Shown in pieces: positions 8,062 to 16,065 of a stretch of 64,000 bases of DNA. The position numbers and the translations under genes are program-made. Below the pieces are notes generated by a model that ran no database searches, had not been told where the DNA came from, and saw nothing but the letters and a program-made list of their open reading frames with translations. The stretch is taken from NCBI RefSeq assembly GCF_000295935.2, contig NZ_ALWO02000032.1, forward strand, positions 144,952-208,951, written 5' to 3'. How positions within the stretch are numbered: the stretch's first letter is position 1; the number at the start of each line of letters is the position of its first letter. The DNA is from Indibacter alkaliphilus LW1. GTDB lineage: Bacteria; Bacteroidota; Bacteroidia; Cytophagales; Cyclobacteriaceae.

Positions 8062-8625
8062 ATGAAAAAGCCAAAATATGAAACAGTCAAAGAATTAATT
8101 TTTTATTCCTATGCCAATCTTGCAATGGCACATGCAGCGGTGGAGCGCAAGCATTCGAAATATGGAACTTTTCATTATATCATTAGGGCCAAACTCTTTA
8201 AGGGTTTAAAAGATGGCACAATGAACATCAGAACAATTTTTGACGATGAAAAAATCAAACTTAAGACTGGTCAAATCTGCAACTATTGTGGCGCAAAAGA
8301 AAACCTTGCATTAGATCACATACTTCCAAAAAAACTTGTTGGAATTGATGCTGCTGAAAACTTAATTTTTGCCTGTAAGAAATGTAATAGTTCAAAAGGT
8401 AAAAAAGATTTGATCGAATGGATGCTATTCCAAAACAAATTCTTCCCACTGATGATCATCAGAAGATATTTAAAACTAGTTCACAGCTATTGCGTCCAAA
8501 ATTCTATTTTAGATCATAAAATAGAAGATATAAAAGATCTTAATCTTCCTTTCAGAATAGATTTGATACCTACAACCTTCCCAAAACCAGACTCCTTAAC
8601 TTTGAACATTGTGGAAAATCAATAA
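8062..8625 (+). CDS. HNH endonuclease family protein
   Basis: A 187-residue protein with a zinc-supported HNH nuclease core: CNYCGAKENLALDHILPKK (near residues 73-92) followed by ENLIFACKKCNSSKGKKD (near 98-116). This gives two CxxC pairs, the catalytic DH and the downstream Asn/His-type positions of the HNH fold. Residues outside the core are not recognised. It sits alone inside the Moco operon, flanked on the left by forward GAAATAT repeats and on the right (8676-8722) by the same words reversed, as though the gene came in with the repeats. HNH proteins include restriction, homing and phage-related nucleases; which applies here is not visible. Confidence 0.8.
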   Translation: MKKPKYETVKELIFYSYANLAMAHAAVERKHSKYGTFHYIIRAKLFKGLKDGTMNIRTIFDDEKIKLKTGQICNYCGAKENLALDHILPKKLVGIDAAENLIFACKKCNSSKGKKDLIEWMLFQNKFFPLMIIRRYLKLVHSYCVQNSILDHKIEDIKDLNLPFRIDLIPTTFPKPDSLTLNIVENQ

Positions 8626-8675
8626 TATACTTAGTAATTTAAATCTATCATGTGAACTACTAAGACAAACCCTAT

Positions 8676-8722
8676 TTCAACAATATTTCTATAATATTTC
8701 CACCATATTTCTATCAAAAACA
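8676..8722. repeat. inverted GAAATAT repeat between HNH gene and moaE
   Basis: The segment reads ccctatttcaacaatatttc then tataatatttccaccatatttc, the reverse complement of the gaaatat words at 7600-7900. With the forward tract it brackets the HNH gene in inverted orientation. Confidence 0.6.
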
Positions 8723-8790
8723 AGCCCCAAAGAGCCAAAACCAATATTACCTTAGTGTCTTAGCGCCTTTGTGGCCTAAATAAAAAAACC

Positions 8791-9237
8791 ATGGAAAAGA
8801 AAAGAACACCAAAAAACATATTTGTAGAAGGAGCGATCTCTCCTGATAAAATCGCGAAATCCATCGCCAATCATAGCACAAAAACAAATATTGGCGGACA
8901 TAGCATCTTTCTCGGACAGGTTAGAGCTGATGAAAAAGAAGAGGGCTCGGTCGTGGCTATTGAATATACAGCCTATGAAGACATGGCTTTGCAACAGGCC
9001 TTCGAAATCCGTGAAGCCATCTTTGCCAAATATCCATTGACCTGCATGCATATTTACCATAGCTTGGGCGAGGTCAAAACAGGAGAAATCTGCCTCTTTG
9101 TCTTTACTTCCTCCAAACATCGGAAAGCCGCCATCGATGCCTGTGAAGAACTCGTCGAGCGCATCAAAAAAGAGTTGCCCATCTGGGGAAAAGAAATTCT
9201 GGATAATGAAAAATCTGAGTGGAAGGTGAATACTTAA
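8791..9237 (+). CDS. moaE: molybdopterin synthase catalytic subunit MoaE
   Basis: MoaE forms the active molybdopterin synthase with thiocarboxylated MoaD and adds the dithiolene sulfurs to precursor Z. The 148-residue protein has the family motifs GGHSIFLGQVRA near residues 35-47, IEYTAYEDMA near 55-65, HSLGEVKTGE near 90-99 and KHRKAAIDACEELVERIKKELPIWGKE near 110-137, including the conserved Lys and Trp region. Length is typical. It is separated from moaD/moeB by the HNH insertion and from moaC-mogA by another repeat tract. Confidence 0.95.
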   Translation: MEKKRTPKNIFVEGAISPDKIAKSIANHSTKTNIGGHSIFLGQVRADEKEEGSVVAIEYTAYEDMALQQAFEIREAIFAKYPLTCMHIYHSLGEVKTGEICLFVFTSSKHRKAAIDACEELVERIKKELPIWGKEILDNEKSEWKVNT

Positions 9238-9240
9238 AAA

Positions 9241-9535
9241 GATATATGCCTTCGGCGAAATATAGTAGAAATATACTTCGCGAAATCGTAGTGAAGCGGA
9301 GATCCCGAGAGCGAAGTGATTCGGGATATAGTTGAAATATCCACCTTAAAATTAGATTAAACGGTGAAGCCTCGACTAAAGTGGCGCAGATTGAGTTTAG
9401 CAGAAACATGTCCATTCCTACTGGCAAACAGGTTCTACGAAATAATTCCACATTATTCCAACCCTATTTCTATTTTATTTCCACCTTATTTCTAAACCAT
9501 ACTTTAACCCTATTTCTACCTTATTTCAGCTTTAT
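9241..9535. repeat. GAAATAT repeat tract, copies C (forward) and D (reverse)
   Basis: Positions 9241-9345 carry forward repeat words including the 55-bp hairpin unit at 9275-9329, which differs from 1881-1935 at 4 of 55 positions. Positions 9452-9535 carry the same words reversed (ccctatttctattttatttcc and similar). The stretch of about 100 bp between them shows no gene that I can support. Confidence 0.75.
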
Positions 9536-9567
9536 CTTAATTCAATCCGCTCTAAAATAAAAATACA

Positions 9568-10482
9568 ATGATCAACATCACCCATAAATCCACCACCCTT
9601 AGAAAAGCCATAGCGCAGGCCATTGTTAAAGTGAGCTCGGAAGAAACCATCGCTGCTGTGGTCAATAAAACAGTGCCCAAGGGAGATGTATTTGAAATGG
9701 CCAAGGTGGCGGGACTTTTTGCTGCCAAGCGTACTGCTGACATGATTCCGGATTGCCATCCTCTTCCTGTGGAGTTCACTTCCGTGAATTACGAAATCAA
9801 AGGTTTGGACATCTATGTCTTGGTAGAAATCCACACCATCTACAAAACAGGCGTGGAGGTGGAAGCCATGCATGCTGCATCTGTGGTGGCCCTGACCATG
9901 TATGACATGCTCAAACCCATAGACAAAAACATCAGCATAGAGCAGATCAAATTGATCGAGAAAAAAGGGGGAAAAACAGATTATGCCAAAGACAAGGAGC
10001 AAAACCTCAAAGCCGCTGTTATTGTCTGTTCGGACAGCATAGCTTCAGGGCAAAAGGAAGACAGGGCAGGCAAGGTAATTATCCAAAAATTAGAAGCTTC
10101 AAAAGTCAGCATTGAAGATTATTCCATCATCCCTGACGAAAAAGAAAAGATCCAAAGCAAGCTCAGAGGATTTGTTGAGGCAGGCATGGACATGGTCATC
10201 TTTTCAGGAGGTACAGGACTTTCACCGAAAGATGTAACCCCTGAGGCCATCAGACCGCTGATAGAGCGAGAAGTACCCGGTATAGAAGAGGCTATCCGCA
10301 GCTATGGACAAGCCCGTATGCCCTACTCCATGCTCTCCAGGTCTGTTGCTGGCTTGATCGGCAATACCCTCGTACTAGCCCTTCCAGGATCAACCAAAGG
10401 CGCCGAAGAATCTATGGACGCTATTTTTCCAGCGGTTTTACATCTATTCAAAGTTTTGGAAGGGCCGAAGTATAGGCATTGA
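9568..10482 (+). CDS. moaCB: bifunctional MoaC-MogA fusion (cyclic pyranopterin monophosphate synthase / molybdopterin adenylyltransferase)
   Basis: Residues about 1-150 are a MoaC domain: KGDVFEMAKVAGLFAAKRT, DCHPLP and the VEVEAMHAASVVALTMYDM block near residues 92-111. Residues about 153-304 are a MogA/MoaB-type domain with IVCSDSIASGQKEDRAG near 155-171 and FSGGTGLSPKDVTPEAI near 212-228. One chain therefore carries step 1b (with MoaA) and the adenylylation step that precedes molybdate insertion by MoeA. MoaC-MogA fusions are known in Bacteroidota. With this gene the locus covers every dedicated Moco step: moaA, moaC, moaD, moaE, moeB, mogA, moeA, mobA. Confidence 0.95.
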   Translation: MINITHKSTTLRKAIAQAIVKVSSEETIAAVVNKTVPKGDVFEMAKVAGLFAAKRTADMIPDCHPLPVEFTSVNYEIKGLDIYVLVEIHTIYKTGVEVEAMHAASVVALTMYDMLKPIDKNISIEQIKLIEKKGGKTDYAKDKEQNLKAAVIVCSDSIASGQKEDRAGKVIIQKLEASKVSIEDYSIIPDEKEKIQSKLRGFVEAGMDMVIFSGGTGLSPKDVTPEAIRPLIEREVPGIEEAIRSYGQARMPYSMLSRSVAGLIGNTLVLALPGSTKGAEESMDAIFPAVLHLFKVLEGPKYRH

Positions 10483-10508
10483 TTTTTTTAATCCTGTGTC
10501 CAAAAAAT

Positions 10509-10534
10509 AATTAAGGATATTTTTGTCCTTAATT
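10509..10534. promoter_or_regulatory. 9-bp inverted repeat, likely operator of the Rrf2 gene
   Basis: AATTAAGGA (10509-10517) and TCCTTAATT (10526-10534) form a perfect 9-bp palindrome with an 8-bp spacer, 38 bp before the Rrf2-family start. A second AAGGATATATTTGTTCT-like half-site follows at 10540-10556. Rrf2/NsrR proteins bind AT-rich palindromes in their own promoters, so autoregulation is likely. Confidence 0.6.
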
Positions 10535-10571
10535 TAATAAAGGATATATTTGTTCTGTAATAAATGAAGAG

Positions 10572-11003
10572 ATGTTTTCAAAAACCTGTAAATACGCTAT
10601 CAATGCCATGATTTATGTGGCCTCTCTACCAATAGGTAATGAGAGGGCTAGCTTGAAAGACATTTCAAAAGCTATCAATTCTCCTGAGGCATTCACAGCA
10701 AAAATACTCCAGGCATTAGTAAGAGACGATTTACTTATATCCGTCAAAGGACCTCATGGCGGATTCTCAATAAATGGCAAAGCCTCAGAAATTTACCTGG
10801 CTCAGATAGTAGACAGCATTGATGGAAACTTGCTTTTTACCGGTTGTGCTCTTGGATTGAAAAAATGTGCAGAAGAACATCCTTGTGCAGTACATTACAA
10901 ATTCAAGGCAATCCGTGAACATCTTACAGGGATGCTCCACTCTACCAATCTTACCGACATGGCGGATAGAGTAAACAATGGAATAAGTTTTCTAAAATAC
11001 TAG
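10572..11003 (+). CDS. Rrf2-family (NsrR-like) iron-sulfur transcriptional regulator
   Basis: A 143-residue Rrf2 protein with the N-terminal winged helix (SLKDISKAINSPEAFTAKILQALVRDDLLISVKGPHGGF) and the three conserved cysteines Cys92, Cys99 and Cys105 that hold an Fe-S cluster in NsrR/IscR relatives. Directly followed by the RIC repair gene, it most likely senses nitric oxide and derepresses the repair genes; NO-responsive function is inference from this pairing. Palindromes occur both upstream of it (10509-10534) and between it and the RIC gene (11015-11032). Confidence 0.9.
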   Translation: MFSKTCKYAINAMIYVASLPIGNERASLKDISKAINSPEAFTAKILQALVRDDLLISVKGPHGGFSINGKASEIYLAQIVDSIDGNLLFTGCALGLKKCAEEHPCAVHYKFKAIREHLTGMLHSTNLTDMADRVNNGISFLKY

Positions 11004-11014
11004 AAAAATAAAGG

Positions 11015-11032
11015 ATTTAAAGGTATTTAAAT
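11015..11032. promoter_or_regulatory. inverted repeat in the promoter of the RIC gene
   Basis: ATTTAAA-ggta-TTTAAAT is a perfect 7-bp palindrome 11 bp before the RIC start and follows another AAGGAT element (11011-11016). It shares the AAGG(A/T)-TATTT word with the palindrome upstream of the Rrf2 gene, so the same regulator may bind both. Confidence 0.5.
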
Positions 11033-11042
11033 ATTATATAAA

Positions 11043-11765
11043 ATGGAAGCAATAGAAAAAAGAAAAGTTGGAGGAATAGTCGCCGAAAACTTTAGAACAG
11101 CAAAAGTTTTTACAGAATATGGGATCGACTTCTGCTGCAAAGGAGGTATAAGCTTGGAGGCAGCATGCGAAAAAAACGGTGTCCCGGTTCAGCACCTTGT
11201 AGACGACTTGATGAAAGTAGCCTCAACAGCACCTGAAAGCAAATACACATCGCTTAGCATAAGTGATCTTATCGATCATATCATATCTGTTCATCACTCC
11301 TACGTAGAAAACAACATCCCTCCATTAAAGGCATATCTTCAAAAATTGGCACTTGTACACGGAGAACGACATCCTGAGCTTCATCAGATCAAAGAACTGT
11401 TTTTTGAAGCTTCTGACGGGCTTACAGTACATATGAAAAAAGAAGAGCTTGTACTTTTCCCTTACATCAAAGCAATGCAAGCTTCGGATGAAAATGGTTT
11501 TCCACTCTCAGCCCCCCACTTCGGCCATATAGACAATCCAATTGCTATGATGGAACATGAACATGATACTGAAGGGGAAAGGTTTAGACAAATCTCTCAA
11601 CTCAGTGATGGCTATAACGCTCCCGCAGATGGTTGTCAGACATATAGAGTGGCTTTTGCCATGCTAAAAGAGTTTGAGGAGGATTTACACACTCACATAC
11701 ACTTGGAAAACAATATCCTTTTCCCTAAAGCAAAGGCTCTATACGAGATTGTGAATAAAAAATAA
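11043..11765 (+). CDS. iron-sulfur cluster repair di-iron protein (RIC/YtfE/ScdA)
   Basis: A 240-residue RIC protein. Residues 1-60 are the ScdA N-terminal domain with the FCCKGG motif near residues 32-37. Residues about 75-235 are a hemerythrin-like di-iron domain with HH (near 88-89), HxxELH, HMKKEE, EHEH and HTHIHLENNILFP histidine/glutamate ligands. RIC proteins repair Fe-S clusters damaged by nitric oxide or peroxide. The gene follows the Rrf2 sensor and lies at the end of the nitrate/Moco block, consistent with protection from NO formed during nitrate or nitrite reduction. Confidence 0.95.
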   Translation: MEAIEKRKVGGIVAENFRTAKVFTEYGIDFCCKGGISLEAACEKNGVPVQHLVDDLMKVASTAPESKYTSLSISDLIDHIISVHHSYVENNIPPLKAYLQKLALVHGERHPELHQIKELFFEASDGLTVHMKKEELVLFPYIKAMQASDENGFPLSAPHFGHIDNPIAMMEHEHDTEGERFRQISQLSDGYNAPADGCQTYRVAFAMLKEFEEDLHTHIHLENNILFPKAKALYEIVNKK

Positions 11766-11771
11766 TAAAAA

Positions 11772-13088
11772 GTGAAAACCGCCGTAACGCATATCCCCCC
11801 AGTGATTGATGCTCATTGCTCTACCGCACAATTGACAAAACCATGGATGCGTTGGGCGGTTTTTTTCTTCCTTTTGGGCTCTCTGTTTGGTCTACTGATG
11901 CGCTATGCCTTAGTAGGAACTTTGCCTGAATCAATTGATTACAAAAACATCTTACATGCGCATTCACATGCAGCATTACTGGGATGGGGATACCTATTGG
12001 TTTCAGGAGCTATGGTCTTTTTTTATATCAAAGAAAAAGCCCGCTTGAAAACATATAAAACATTGCTCATTATCACTGTCATTGCCAATATTGGTATGGC
12101 ACTAAGTTTTCCGGTACAAGGCTATGGTCTTTACAGCATTATTTTTTCAACGCTACATCTGTTGGTGTCTTATTTCTTCGCATTCAATTTATTTCGCGAT
12201 TTAAGAAAAAGCGAACCCGGTCTGGATATCCAGTTTGTAAGTTGGGCTCTAATCTGGATGATGATCTCCACCATTGGACTCTGGGCAATTGCTCCTATAG
12301 GAAGCGTTTTAGGCAAAACACATCCGCTTTATCATTTAAGTGTTCAATGGTTCTTACACTTTCAACTGAACGGTTGGTTCGTTTATGGTATGTTGGGAAT
12401 TTTGACATTCTGGCTCAAGCAGGAAAAGGTCTTTATTCAAAAAGCCAATGGTAAATTATTCCTTTTCCACCTTTCACTAGTCTTGACCTTTTCTTCCACA
12501 GTATTTACCAGTACTGGATGGCCAGTTTTATATTATTTTAATTTACTGGGTGTCATACTTCAGGCTTATGTTTACCTTTGGATATTGCAACCCGCATTTA
12601 AGTTTATCCTAATTAACAGTCCAAAAAATCAAAATTGGATAAAACGACTAATCCTCTTGGGTCTTATCAGCTTATCCACAAAAGCATTTGTGCAATTACT
12701 GATGATATACGGCCCTGCTTTAGATGTTTCACATCATATCAGAAACTTGGTAGTAGGTTTCATACACTTAGTCTTATTGGGTGCTATTACATTTGGTATA
12801 GGGGGAATTGCCTCAAAGGAAAGAATTTTACCGAATAATGCAATGGCTAAAATTGGATGGGCGCTTTTGGGCTTGGGATTTGTAATTTCCGAACTCCTGC
12901 TCTTTGTAGAAGGGGGACTTAATTGGACAAAACTTGGGAGTATACCCTTTTATTTGGATTTAATATTTTATGCTTCTGCCTTTTTCCCAATTGGCTTGGG
13001 CATGATTTTCGTTTCTTTTTGGGTTGAAAAAACTGCCGACTTAACGGTATTTTGCCCAATATTGAAACCAAAATCACTTATATCATGA
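11772..13088 (+). CDS. polytopic His-rich membrane protein, possibly heme-copper-oxidase/NO-related
   Basis: A 438-residue protein with about 12 hydrophobic segments, starting at GTG 11772, 6 bp after the RIC stop. Conserved-looking histidines include NILHAHSHAALLGWGY (His62, 64, 66), HPLYHLSVQWFLHFQLNGWF in the middle and HHIRNLVVGFIHLVLLG later. The pattern of intramembrane His, Trp and Gly recalls subunit I of cbb3-type oxidases and NO reductases, though the full copper/heme ligand set is not evident. Next to the NO-sensing and repair genes it may bind heme or NO. Function is inference. The stop overlaps the next start (ATGA at 13085). Confidence 0.6.
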   Translation: MKTAVTHIPPVIDAHCSTAQLTKPWMRWAVFFFLLGSLFGLLMRYALVGTLPESIDYKNILHAHSHAALLGWGYLLVSGAMVFFYIKEKARLKTYKTLLIITVIANIGMALSFPVQGYGLYSIIFSTLHLLVSYFFAFNLFRDLRKSEPGLDIQFVSWALIWMMISTIGLWAIAPIGSVLGKTHPLYHLSVQWFLHFQLNGWFVYGMLGILTFWLKQEKVFIQKANGKLFLFHLSLVLTFSSTVFTSTGWPVLYYFNLLGVILQAYVYLWILQPAFKFILINSPKNQNWIKRLILLGLISLSTKAFVQLLMIYGPALDVSHHIRNLVVGFIHLVLLGAITFGIGGIASKERILPNNAMAKIGWALLGLGFVISELLLFVEGGLNWTKLGSIPFYLDLIFYASAFFPIGLGMIFVSFWVEKTADLTVFCPILKPKSLIS

Positions 13089-13360
13089 AGTCTTTCTTCA
13101 AAAACAAACTTATAGTCCCTTTAAGTACGTTCATTACCTTATTATTCAGTGTGGCTACTTTTGCCCAAAACCAACCTGATATTCCCCAACCTAGAGGGCC
13201 AATCGACTTTTCTGAACTTAACAATATTATAATTTTTATCGTGATTCCTGCAATCATCATTATCGCATTTTTGATTTTCAGAAAAAGGATTTTCAAAGTA
13301 AAAGAAGAACAACAGGAAAGGCTTAAGGATAAAAATCAGAGTGAAAATCGGGAAAAATAA
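13085..13360 (+). CDS. small exported/membrane-anchored protein
   Basis: A 91-residue protein whose ATG at 13085 overlaps the stop of the preceding membrane protein by 4 bp, so translation is coupled. It has a signal-like N-terminus (cleavage likely after ATFA in residues 18-21), a short proline-rich stretch (DIPQPRGPID), one hydrophobic helix (about 39-58) and a charged tail rich in Lys and Glu. It looks like a small helper subunit of the upstream membrane protein. An upstream TTG at 13052 in the same frame is rejected because it lies deep inside the previous gene. Confidence 0.65.
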   Translation: MKSFFKNKLIVPLSTFITLLFSVATFAQNQPDIPQPRGPIDFSELNNIIIFIVIPAIIIIAFLIFRKRIFKVKEEQQERLKDKNQSENREK

Positions 13361-13363
13361 AAA

Positions 13364-13388
13364 CAGGGTTTACCATTTGCAAACCCTG
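13364..13388 (+). terminator. hairpin after the nitrate/Moco block
   Basis: CAGGGTTT (13364-13371) and AAACCCTG (13381-13388) form an 8-bp stem with a 9-nt loop just after the last plus-strand stop. No clear T-tract follows, so it may act with another factor or serve both directions. Confidence 0.5.
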
Positions 13389-13471
13389 CCATACTTAGAA
13401 AAACCTAGTTGATAAAACCGGATGTTGGTCAAGCCATCAGGATCCTAAAACTCAGTAGCCTTTAGATTTAC

Positions 13472-15763
13472 TTACTTCCAATTGATTTTTGCCTTGATCA
13501 AGTCTTGGGAATTACCGCCTACCATGATCTCAAATTCCCCTGCTTCCCAGACAAATTCCGCATCCTGATTGTAAAACATCAAGTCTCTTTTGGTGAGTTC
13601 AAAAGTCACTGACCTGGTCTCACCGGCCTTTACAAATACCTTTTCAAAGCCTTTCAACTCTTTAACAGGCCTCGTGATACTTGCCACTAAATCCCTCACG
13701 TACAACTGAACCACTTCTGATCCGTCCAAAGATCCTGCATTGCGAACATCAACCGTGATTTGCAAGGTTTCATCTCCACTGAGTTCCTCTGCACTCAGCT
13801 GAAGTCCGCTGTAGTCAAACTCCGTATAGCTCAACCCATAGCCAAATGGATAAAGAGGTTCGTTTGAAACATCAAGGTAATTGGACCGGAATTTTTGGAA
13901 CCATTGACCTTCAGGCAGTGGTCTTCCGGTGTTTTTATGGTTGTAAAAAATCGGAATCTGTCCAACATTTTGTGGGAAAGTAGCTGTAAGTTTCCCTGAA
14001 GGATTGACATCTCCAAAAAGCACATCTGCTATTGCATCTCCAGCCTCAGATCCCGCAAACCAAACATTCAAGATACCTGAGACATGCTCTGCTTCCCACT
14101 TGATCGCCAATGGCCTTCCGGTAAACAAGACCAATACTACAGGCTTCCCTGTATCCAAAAGTGCTTCCAGCAACCTTCTTTGATTGGCAGGCAATTCAAT
14201 ATCCGATCTGCTCGCTGCCTCCCCGCTCATTTCGGCCGACTCTCCCATTGCAGCGATGATCACATCCGATTCCCTGGCGATTTCCAATGCCTCGCTGATC
14301 AAAGTCTCCTCTGGCCTTTCATCTCTGTAGGTAGGCTTCCCGAAAATACTTACCCTTTCCTCGTATTCTGCATCCTCCACCACATTTGCACCTCTGGCTG
14401 TAAGCAAGGTAACCTCATTTCCCAATGCATTTTCCAATCCATCTTTCAAGGAAATGGCTTCCGTAAACCTCCCCGCTACGGACCAAGTCCCTGACATGTT
14501 TTCCCTGTTGTCTGCCATTGGGCCAACTAAGGCAATTTTACCCGATTTTTTTAGAGGTAAAATGCTCCCTTCATTTTTGAGTAATACAAATGATTGTGCT
14601 GCGATTTCCCTGGCCGTCTTCCTGTGCTCTTGGGTAAAAATTTCCTTTTCGGACCTGCCCAAATCTGAATAGCGATATGGATCATCAAAAAGCCCCAATT
14701 TGTATTTGGCTACCAGAATCCTTTTTACAGCCGTATCAATATGGCTTTCGGATATTTTCCCTTCTTCCAAAGACTTTTCCAGAGTGGTAAGAAACCCCTC
14801 CCCTACCATATCCATGTCCACTCCCGCCAATAATGCAAGTGCAGATACATTCTGCAAATCTCCCAGGCCATGGGATGTCATTTCATTGATCGCTGTGTAG
14901 TCGGTCACCACAAATCCATCAAAACCCCACTGCTCCCTTAATACATCTGTCATCAGCCATTTATTAGCTGATGCAGGAATACCATCCACATCATTGAAGG
15001 CTGTCATCACCGAGCCCACTCCAGCCTCCACTGCTGCTTGATAGGGCAGAAAATACTCATTGTACATCCGTTGCCTGCTCATGTCTACAGTATTGTAGTC
15101 ACGCCCCGCTTCAGGGGCTCCATATAAGGCAAAATGCTTTACACATGCCATGATGGTATTGTAAGCGGTCAGGTCATCTCCTTGATACCCCCTGATCATG
15201 GCCTGGGCGATTTTTGCTCCTAAAAAGGGATCTTCACCATTGCCTTCCGAAACCCTGCCCCATCTCGGATCTCTTGACACGTCTACCATAGGAGAAAAAG
15301 TCCAATTGATGCCATCAGCACTCGCCTCAATAGCGGCTATCCTAGCGGATTTTTCGATCAATTCCATATCCCAGGTACTTGAAAGACCCAATGGAATTGA
15401 AAAAAGTGTCTCATAGCCATGGATTACATCCATCCCTATCAACAAAGGTATTTTAAGCCTGCTTTCTTCTACGGCTACCCTTTGGGCTTCTTTGATTTTT
15501 TCAGCTGACTTGAGGTTGAACAATCCCCCAACTTTACCTTCCCTGATGCTATTGAGTACATCAGAACTGCCCGCCTCACCAGTGGTAATGTCACCACCAA
15601 CGGGCAGGTTCAGTTGGCCTAATTTTTCATTCAAGGTCATCAGAGAAATAATAGAATCAGCCTTAGCAGCATACTCATCGCTGGGAACCGGTGTAGGTTG
15701 GCTTGTTTTGAAGGAAATCAATCCAAAAAAACAGAGCATCAGAACTGGAAAATATTTTTTCAT
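13472..15763 (-). CDS. bglX: GH3 family beta-glucosidase, BglX-like
   Basis: A 763-residue periplasmic glycoside hydrolase close in length to E. coli BglX. The start is ATG 15763 (MKKYFPVLMLCFFGLISFKTS, a signal peptide); a longer frame beginning at 15844 adds 27 residues before the signal and is rejected. The GH3 catalytic barrel shows DGINWTFSPMVDVSRDPRWG, KHFALYGAPEAGRDY and the nucleophile loop VVTDYTAI. The central alpha/beta-sandwich domain follows (KSGKIALVGPMADN ... GESAEMSGEAASR), then a C-terminal fibronectin-like domain (SEVVQLYVRDLVAS). It hydrolyses terminal beta-linked glucose or related sugars from oligosaccharides. Confidence 0.95.
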   Translation of the reverse strand: MKKYFPVLMLCFFGLISFKTSQPTPVPSDEYAAKADSIISLMTLNEKLGQLNLPVGGDITTGEAGSSDVLNSIREGKVGGLFNLKSAEKIKEAQRVAVEESRLKIPLLIGMDVIHGYETLFSIPLGLSSTWDMELIEKSARIAAIEASADGINWTFSPMVDVSRDPRWGRVSEGNGEDPFLGAKIAQAMIRGYQGDDLTAYNTIMACVKHFALYGAPEAGRDYNTVDMSRQRMYNEYFLPYQAAVEAGVGSVMTAFNDVDGIPASANKWLMTDVLREQWGFDGFVVTDYTAINEMTSHGLGDLQNVSALALLAGVDMDMVGEGFLTTLEKSLEEGKISESHIDTAVKRILVAKYKLGLFDDPYRYSDLGRSEKEIFTQEHRKTAREIAAQSFVLLKNEGSILPLKKSGKIALVGPMADNRENMSGTWSVAGRFTEAISLKDGLENALGNEVTLLTARGANVVEDAEYEERVSIFGKPTYRDERPEETLISEALEIARESDVIIAAMGESAEMSGEAASRSDIELPANQRRLLEALLDTGKPVVLVLFTGRPLAIKWEAEHVSGILNVWFAGSEAGDAIADVLFGDVNPSGKLTATFPQNVGQIPIFYNHKNTGRPLPEGQWFQKFRSNYLDVSNEPLYPFGYGLSYTEFDYSGLQLSAEELSGDETLQITVDVRNAGSLDGSEVVQLYVRDLVASITRPVKELKGFEKVFVKAGETRSVTFELTKRDLMFYNQDAEFVWEAGEFEIMVGGNSQDLIKAKINWK

Positions 15764-16065
15764 AGGTTTATTGTTTGTACTTCTAAATCGACAAATGATT
15801 ACTACAGGTTTTTTTTCGATCCCAATTAGCAAAGATTGTATCAATTTAAATAATTGAAGACTACATCAAAAATTTCTCAACCTATACTACAAAAGATTTT
15901 TTTATACTGAATATCAGTATTTTAAAAATCAAACATATAAACCCATTGATACGACCAGAGAGACCAAAAACTCAAATGGATTGGGTAAGAACAGAATCGG
16001 AGATTTTAGAATAAAGGGAATTGCCTTGCAAAACTAAAAATTGAACCTTTTTTTGATATCCTCAC
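15764..16065. other. intergenic region upstream of the GH3 gene
   Basis: About 300 bp of AT-rich DNA between the propeller gene end and the bglX start. It should hold the bglX promoter on the minus strand, but I see no convincing operator, RNA or repeat. Confidence 0.5.
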
